DNA from: Flavobacterium psychrophilum
Lineage (GTDB): Bacteria; Bacteroidota; Bacteroidia; Flavobacteriales; Flavobacteriaceae
Reading direction: 5' to 3'
Assembly (NCBI GenBank): GCA_945905915.1
Contig: CAMDQL010000074.1
Coordinates: 1-8,588, forward strand
DNA length: 8,588 bases
In this document: positions 4,872 through 8,588 of the stretch, in pieces
Layout: each line of letters begins with the position of its first letter
How positions within the stretch are numbered: the stretch's first letter is position 1
Notes under the pieces: generated by a model
Database searches by the model: none
Seen by the model: the letters and a program-made list of their open reading frames with translations, nothing else
What the model was told of the DNA's origin: nothing
Position numbers and translations under genes: made by a program

Positions 4872-5819
4872 TTATTCCATTGAAGCCAAATAACGCTCTG
4901 CATCTAATGCAGCCATACATCCAGTTCCTGCTGCAGTAATGGCTTGTCTATAGACATGATCTGCAGCATCTCCAGCCACAAACACACCTGGAACATTAGT
5001 TTTTGAGCTACCTGCAACATTAACGATGTAACCAGTTTCATCTAGTGTAATATAATCGGCAAAAATATCGGTATTTGGTTTATGTCCTATGGCTACAAAA
5101 AATCCGGTTGCAGCAATTTCAGTTAATTCACCCGTAGTTCTGTTTTTAGCACGAACACCCGTTACAACTTGACCATCACCTAAAACTTCATCGGTTTCAG
5201 TATTCATCAATATTTCTATGTTTTCTGTTTTTTGAACACGCTCAGCCATAATTTTAGAAGCTCTAAATTTATCACTTCGCACTAACATTGTTACCTTTTT
5301 ACACAACTTAGAAAGATAATGAGCTTCTTCACAAGCACTATCACCAGCACCAACAATTACTACTTCTTGGTTTCTATAGAAAAATCCATCACAAACCGCA
5401 CAAGCCGAAACACCACCGCCTAATTTTAAATACAGTTGTTCAGATTCTAATCCTAGATATTTAGCTGAAGCACCCGTTGAAATAATAATGGTTTCAGCAT
5501 GAATTTCTTTTGTGTCATTAATCCAAACTTTATGAATTGATCCCGAAAAATCAACTTTAGTAGCCCAACCATCACGAACATCTGTTCCAAATCGTTGTGA
5601 TTGTGCTTGTAATTGTACCATCATTTCAGGACCCGTTACGCCATCTGGATAACCTGGGAAATTTTCCACTTCATTGGTTGTAGTCAATTGACCTCCTGGT
5701 TGCGTTCCTTGATATAAAACAGGATACATATTAGCTCTAGCCGCATAAATAGCCGCAGTATAACCCGCTGGACCAGAACCTATTATTAAACACTTAACTT
5801 TTTCTATTGTATCTGACAT
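4872..5819 (-). CDS. trxB: Thioredoxin reductase (NADPH), low-molecular-weight type
   Basis: A 315-residue cytoplasmic flavoenzyme that passes electrons from NADPH via FAD and a CxxC disulfide to thioredoxin. The length is normal for bacterial TrxB. The FAD-binding motif is IIGSGPAGYTAA (12-23), followed by PGGQLTTT (41-48). The redox pair is C140-A-V-C143 within SACAVCDGF. The nucleotide-binding loop is VIVGAGDSACEEA (154-166), and the FAD-closing motif is GVFVAGDAAD (278-287). The usual HRRxxxR motif for the NADPH 2'-phosphate reads VRSDKFR (180-186): the first and last arginines are kept, the middle one is Ser182. The start is the only ATG before the GSGPAG strand and gives the standard N-terminus. 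It is monocistronic: a bidirectional terminator lies downstream and a -7 element 22 nt upstream. Confidence 0.96.
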   Translation of the reverse strand: MSDTIEKVKCLIIGSGPAGYTAAIYAARANMYPVLYQGTQPGGQLTTTNEVENFPGYPDGVTGPEMMVQLQAQSQRFGTDVRDGWATKVDFSGSIHKVWINDTKEIHAETIIISTGASAKYLGLESEQLYLKLGGGVSACAVCDGFFYRNQEVVIVGAGDSACEEAHYLSKLCKKVTMLVRSDKFRASKIMAERVQKTENIEILMNTETDEVLGDGQVVTGVRAKNRTTGELTEIAATGFFVAIGHKPNTDIFADYITLDETGYIVNVAGSSKTNVPGVFVAGDAADHVYRQAITAAGTGCMAALDAERYLASME

Positions 5820-5841
5820 AATATTGTTCTTTAAAGAGTAG

Positions 5842-5849
5842 CAAATGTA
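5842..5849 (-). promoter_or_regulatory. Candidate -7 element for trxB
   Basis: The minus strand reads TACATTTG (TAnnTTTG), 22 nt upstream of the trxB ATG. A TTTTG at 5873-5877 could be the -33 box, although the 23-nt spacer is a few bases longer than usual. TAATTTTG at 5873-5880 is a second possible -7. Confidence 0.45.
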
Positions 5850-5917
5850 AGTTTTATAATTAAATTTTTTCTCAAAATTAAATTAGTTTTTTTTATAACT
5901 TAATAGTTTTTGACAAT

Positions 5918-5948
5918 AAAAAAACCCTCTTGAAAACAAGAAGGTTTT
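5918..5948 (-). terminator. Intrinsic terminator of the tRNA-Pro transcript
   Basis: On the minus strand AAAACCTTCTTG pairs with CAAGAGGGTTTT across a TTTT loop, with one G-T wobble, and runs into a T-tract at 5918-5924. It starts 3 nt after the tRNA discriminator base, so it defines the end of a single-tRNA transcript and separates it from trxB. Confidence 0.85.
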
Positions 5949-5950
5949 AG

Positions 5951-6025
5951 TCGGGGTGGCAGGATTCGAACCTGCGGCCTCCTGCTCCCAAAGCAGGCGC
6001 GATAACCGGGCTACGCTACACCCCG
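5951..6025 (-). tRNA. tRNA-Pro (anticodon TGG)
   Basis: A 75-nt cloverleaf on the minus strand. The acceptor stem is CGGGGTG (6025-6019) with CACCCCG (5958-5952) and discriminator A at 5951. The anticodon stem CCTGC/GCAGG encloses the loop TTTGGGA, placing the anticodon TGG at 5990-5988. The T-arm has GGTTCGAATCC. It decodes proline CCN codons, mainly CCA and CCG. CCA is not encoded at the 3' end and must be added after transcription. It stands alone between trxB and udk, with its own promoter and terminator. Confidence 0.97.
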
Positions 6026-6037
6026 TAAAACAGGCTG

Positions 6038-6068
6038 CAAATATACCATTAAAATCTATTTTCCCAAA
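6038..6068 (-). promoter_or_regulatory. Promoter of tRNA-Pro
   Basis: On the minus strand TTTG (6068-6065), a 19-nt spacer and TATATTTG (6045-6038) match the full Bacteroidota primary sigma consensus (TTTG at -33, TAnnTTTG at -7). The -7 element ends 12 nt before the tRNA 5' end, implying a leader of only a few bases. This is the best-formed promoter in the window. Confidence 0.75.
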
Positions 6069-6226
6069 TAATTGAAAGGTTTTTTAAAATAAAAAAATAA
6101 AAAATTATGTTATTGAAGCTTATCAAAAAAACTTGTATTAAAATACTAGCGCGATCAAACAATGAAATTTGGCACCAATTATTATAACTTTATCATCAAA
6201 ACAAAAAACACATAGAATATTATTCT
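6069..6226. other. AT-rich intergenic region upstream of udk
   Basis: This stretch lies between the divergent tRNA-Pro and udk promoters. It holds no ORF with recognisable features, no riboswitch-like fold and no strong hairpin. The only local symmetry is the short GTATT/AATAC palindrome at 6135-6146, which is too weak to call. Confidence 0.4.
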
Positions 6227-6234
6227 TATTTTTG
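6227..6234 (+). promoter_or_regulatory. Candidate -7 element for the udk-divIC-mutA operon
   Basis: TATTTTTG matches TAnnTTTG and lies 26 nt upstream of the udk ATG. A TTTG -33 box is not seen at the expected distance, so support rests on the -7 match and its placement. Confidence 0.4.
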
Positions 6235-6260
6235 CTAAAACAATCAATACGATATCTTTT

Positions 6261-6869
6261 ATGCTTATTATCGGAATTGCCGGTGGAACCGGAAGTGGAA
6301 AAACTACAGTAGTTCAACAAATCATGAATGAATTGCCTTCAACTGAAGTTGGAATTATATCTCAAGATTCATACTACAAAGAAACGCATCATTTAACATA
6401 TGAAGAACGTACTCATATTAATTTTGATCACCCAAGAGCGATTGATTTTGAGCTTTTAGTAGCACATTTAAAAGATTTAAAAGCGGGCAATACAATTGAA
6501 CAACCGGTCTATTCTTTTGTTACTCACGACAGAACAGATGATAAAATTATTACACATCCAAGAAAAGTAATGATTGTAGAAGGCATCTTAATTCTCACAA
6601 ATCCTGAATTAAGAGACCTGTTTGATATAAAAGTTTTTGTTCATGCCGACTCAGACGAACGCTTGATACGCCGATTAAAACGAGACATTGCAGAACGTGG
6701 ACGCGATATGGAAGAAGTTTTAAATCGTTACCAAACCACTTTGAAACCAATGCACGAACAATTTATTGAACCTACAAAAGCGCATGCAGACATTATTATT
6801 CCTAACGACAAATACAATACAGTAGCCATAGATGTAGTTCGAGCTGTAATAAACCAAAGACTTGTGTAA
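6261..6869 (+). CDS. udk: Uridine kinase
   Basis: A 202-residue cytoplasmic kinase of the uridine kinase/phosphoribulokinase P-loop family, which phosphorylates uridine and cytidine in pyrimidine salvage. The Walker A motif is GGTGSGKT (8-15). QDSYYK (35-40) carries the catalytic aspartate region, and NFDHPRAID (54-62) is the nucleoside-binding signature. VYSFVTHDRTD (83-93) and VEGILIL (106-112) follow in the usual order. RDIAERGRDMEEVLNRY (141-157) forms the lid with conserved arginines, and KPMHEQFIEPTKAHADIIIP (162-181) closes the fold. The length is typical of Udk. The ATG lies two codons before the first strand (IIGIAGG), so the start is firm. Its TAA overlaps the next ATG by one base (TAATG), so translation is probably coupled to the septum gene. 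Confidence 0.95.
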   Translation: MLIIGIAGGTGSGKTTVVQQIMNELPSTEVGIISQDSYYKETHHLTYEERTHINFDHPRAIDFELLVAHLKDLKAGNTIEQPVYSFVTHDRTDDKIITHPRKVMIVEGILILTNPELRDLFDIKVFVHADSDERLIRRLKRDIAERGRDMEEVLNRYQTTLKPMHEQFIEPTKAHADIIIPNDKYNTVAIDVVRAVINQRLV

Positions 6870-7234
6870 TGAATAAACTAAAGAATCTAATAGCTGATTA
6901 TCCGTTCCTAAAATTCTTAGCAAACCGCTATATTTTAGTGCTAATTTTCTTTGTTATTTGGGTCTTATTTTTAGATAATTATTCCTATTTAGATCATCGT
7001 GTATTAGATAATGAAATTGATGAAATAGAAGACAATATCAACTATTACAAAACCGAGATAAAAAAAGACAGTGCAAGTATTAAACATCTTAAAAACAATG
7101 ACAGAGTAGAAAAGTATGCCCGTGAAAAATACTTTATGAAACGTGATAATGAAGACATTTATATCATTGAATTTGAAGACGACAAAAAAGCGGAAAAAGA
7201 AGCTGAAGTGGAAAAAATAAATAGTAACAAATAA
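6869..7234 (+). CDS. Septum formation initiator family protein (DivIC/FtsB-like)
   Basis: A 121-residue bitopic membrane protein with the layout of FtsB/DivIC. A short cytoplasmic N-terminus (1-20) is followed by one transmembrane helix (21-36, YILVLIFFVIWVLFLD) and a predicted coiled coil (about 44-78). The conserved block VEKYAREKYFMKRDNEDIYI (80-99) is the family's most typical segment. The last 20 residues are a Lys/Glu-rich tail. FtsB/DivIC proteins join FtsL and FtsQ/DivIB in the divisome and link septal peptidoglycan synthesis to FtsZ. The start overlaps the udk stop by one base, and mutA begins 10 nt downstream, so these genes share a transcript. Membership is clear; which divisome paralogue it is cannot be told here, so no symbol is given. 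Confidence 0.87.
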   Translation: MNKLKNLIADYPFLKFLANRYILVLIFFVIWVLFLDNYSYLDHRVLDNEIDEIEDNINYYKTEIKKDSASIKHLKNNDRVEKYAREKYFMKRDNEDIYIIEFEDDKKAEKEAEVEKINSNK

Positions 7235-7244
7235 AAAATAATTA

Positions 7245-8588
7245 GTGACTAACAATAATCTATTTTCAGAATTTGAACCAATTTCCGCAAAACAATGGAA
7301 ACAGCAAATTCAATTTGAATTAAATGGCGCAGATTATAACGAAACTTTAGTTTGGGAGAGTCTAGAAGGGATTAAAGTAAAACCTTTTTATCACAATGAT
7401 GAAACGGAAATTAACTTAAATGCAATTGTTCCGACAAAACCTTTTGCAATTGTTCAAAACATTTTTGTACACGATGTAAAAAAATCGAATGTTCGCGCAC
7501 TAGATTCATTACAAAGAGGAGCTGAAAGTGTTCGTTTTACTATTGAAAGTGAATCGATTTCCATTGAAGAATTGATGCAAAATCTTCCGACAGAAAATGT
7601 AAACTATTATTTTAATTTACCTTTTCTTTCCATTGAATTTTCGAATAAAATCAATGATTTCGCTACAAAAAACAAAGCTAATATTATCATACAAATTGAT
7701 CCAATAGGACAATTAGTTAAAGATGGCAATTGGTTTGAAAACCTTGAAAAAGATTTTGAAAAGTTAAATACAATTACTTCAAAAACAACTGTTCCATTTT
7801 TAACTATTTCAAGCGTAATTTATCAAAACGCTGGTGCGAATATCGTGCAACAATTGGCATACACTTTAGCGCAAGTAAACGAATATTTCAATAGAATTTC
7901 AGCAATAAATCAACCAATTACGATTGAAGTTGCTGTTGGAACAAATTACTTCTTTGAAATTGCTAAATTGAGAGCTCTACGAATTTTATTCAACACATTA
8001 GCAACTGAATACAATCATAATTTCGATTGCCATATCATTGCTACACCAACAAAACGCAACAAAACATTATACGATTACAATGTAAATATGTTGCGAACAA
8101 CTACTGAATGTATGTCAGCCATTTTAGGTGGTGCCGATGCCGTTGCCAATTTACCTTATGATGCTTTATACCATAAAGACAATGAATTTGGCGATAGAAT
8201 TTCGAGAAACCAACTGTTAATTTTAAAATATGAAAGTTACTTTGACAAAGTCAATAATCCTGCTGATGGGACTTACTATATTGAAACGTTAACCGAACAA
8301 TTGGCCGAAAAAGCATTGGAATTATTCAAGGATATCGAAAAAAATGGCGGATTGATTTCGCAATTAATTGATGGCACCATTCAGAGAAAAATCAACGAAA
8401 GCGCACAAAAAGAACAAGAACTTTTCGATTCAGGGAAAGAAGTTTTATTAGGAACCAACAAGTATCCGAACAAAAACGACCAAATGAAAAACGACTTGGA
8501 ATTGTATCCTTTCGTAAAACAAAACTCGCGAAAAACCTTAATCACTCCGATTATTGAAAAACGTTTGGCTGAAAAAGTAGAACAAGAA
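7245..8588 (+). CDS. mutA: Methylmalonyl-CoA mutase small (beta) subunit, 3' end outside window
   Basis: An uninterrupted frame of 448 codons that runs off the end of the window. It starts with GTG at 7245: an in-frame TAA at 7239-7241 rules out anything further upstream, and no ATG occurs before residue 100 or so. The N-terminus (NNLFSEFEPISAKQWKQQ) and the motif ADYNETLVWESLEGIKVKPF are typical of the MutA N-terminal region. The TIM-barrel part carries LRALRILFNTLATEY and, from residue 281, NMLRTTTECMSAILGGADAV, DRISRNQLLILKYESYF and NPADGTYYIE. The small subunit pairs with the B12-binding large subunit to interconvert methylmalonyl-CoA and succinyl-CoA; it does not itself bind cobalamin in heterodimeric enzymes. 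No cobalamin-binding domain is seen. The gene follows the septum gene by 10 nt. The large-subunit gene would be expected just downstream. Confidence 0.93.
   Translation, partial: MTNNNLFSEFEPISAKQWKQQIQFELNGADYNETLVWESLEGIKVKPFYHNDETEINLNAIVPTKPFAIVQNIFVHDVKKSNVRALDSLQRGAESVRFTIESESISIEELMQNLPTENVNYYFNLPFLSIEFSNKINDFATKNKANIIIQIDPIGQLVKDGNWFENLEKDFEKLNTITSKTTVPFLTISSVIYQNAGANIVQQLAYTLAQVNEYFNRISAINQPITIEVAVGTNYFFEIAKLRALRILFNTLATEYNHNFDCHIIATPTKRNKTLYDYNVNMLRTTTECMSAILGGADAVANLPYDALYHKDNEFGDRISRNQLLILKYESYFDKVNNPADGTYYIETLTEQLAEKALELFKDIEKNGGLISQLIDGTIQRKINESAQKEQELFDSGKEVLLGTNKYPNKNDQMKNDLELYPFVKQNSRKTLITPIIEKRLAEKVEQE

Noticed and set aside
6135..6146. Short palindrome GTATT/AATAC upstream of udk
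   Set aside because: Five base pairs in AT-rich DNA is expected by chance, and it is not placed at a promoter element.
6138..6320. 60-codon minus-strand frame over the udk promoter and start
   Set aside because: It overlaps the Walker A coding region of udk, has no domain or promoter, and would block the udk upstream region.

Overview
The window is AT-rich and looks like chromosomal DNA from a member of the Bacteroidota, most likely a Flavobacterium-like member of the Flavobacteriaceae. Three things point there: the protein families (DUF4442 hotdog protein, GIN-domain proteins, a PspC protein with a Bacteroidota-type N-terminus, heterodimeric methylmalonyl-CoA mutase), the scarcity of Shine-Dalgarno sequences, and TAnnTTTG promoter -7 elements 12-26 nt upstream of most genes. 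No mobile element, CRISPR array, phage gene or frameshifted gene is visible.

Layout. 1-63 (minus): the first 21 codons of an NAD(P)-dependent epimerase-like protein. 169-624 (minus): DUF4442 hotdog-fold protein. 625-855: divergent intergenic region with candidate promoters on both strands and a dyad that may be a PadR operator. 856-3720 (plus): a tightly packed operon of a PadR regulator, a multi-pass PspC-domain membrane protein and a GIN-domain (DUF2807) lipoprotein. 3721-3979: a 24-codon ORF for an amphipathic peptide, then an intrinsic terminator and a promoter. 3980-4816 (plus): a second, secreted GIN-domain protein. 4811-4866: a long perfect inverted repeat acting as a bidirectional terminator. 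4872-5819 (minus): thioredoxin reductase trxB. 5951-6025 (minus): tRNA-Pro(TGG) with its own promoter and terminator. 6261-8588 (plus): uridine kinase, a DivIC/FtsB-like septum protein and a GTG-initiated methylmalonyl-CoA mutase small subunit that runs off the window.

How the genes fit together. The 856-4816 block reads as an envelope-stress module. A PadR repressor probably controls a PspC membrane protein and exported beta-repeat GIN proteins; GIN/DUF2807 belongs to the 'Toastrack' group linked to PspC in comparative genomics of the phage-shock response. A tiny amphipathic peptide ORF between the two GIN genes is the least explained element here and the best candidate for something undescribed. 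The remaining genes are housekeeping: redox (trxB), translation (tRNA-Pro), pyrimidine salvage (udk), division (divIC-like) and propionate/methylmalonate metabolism (mutA).
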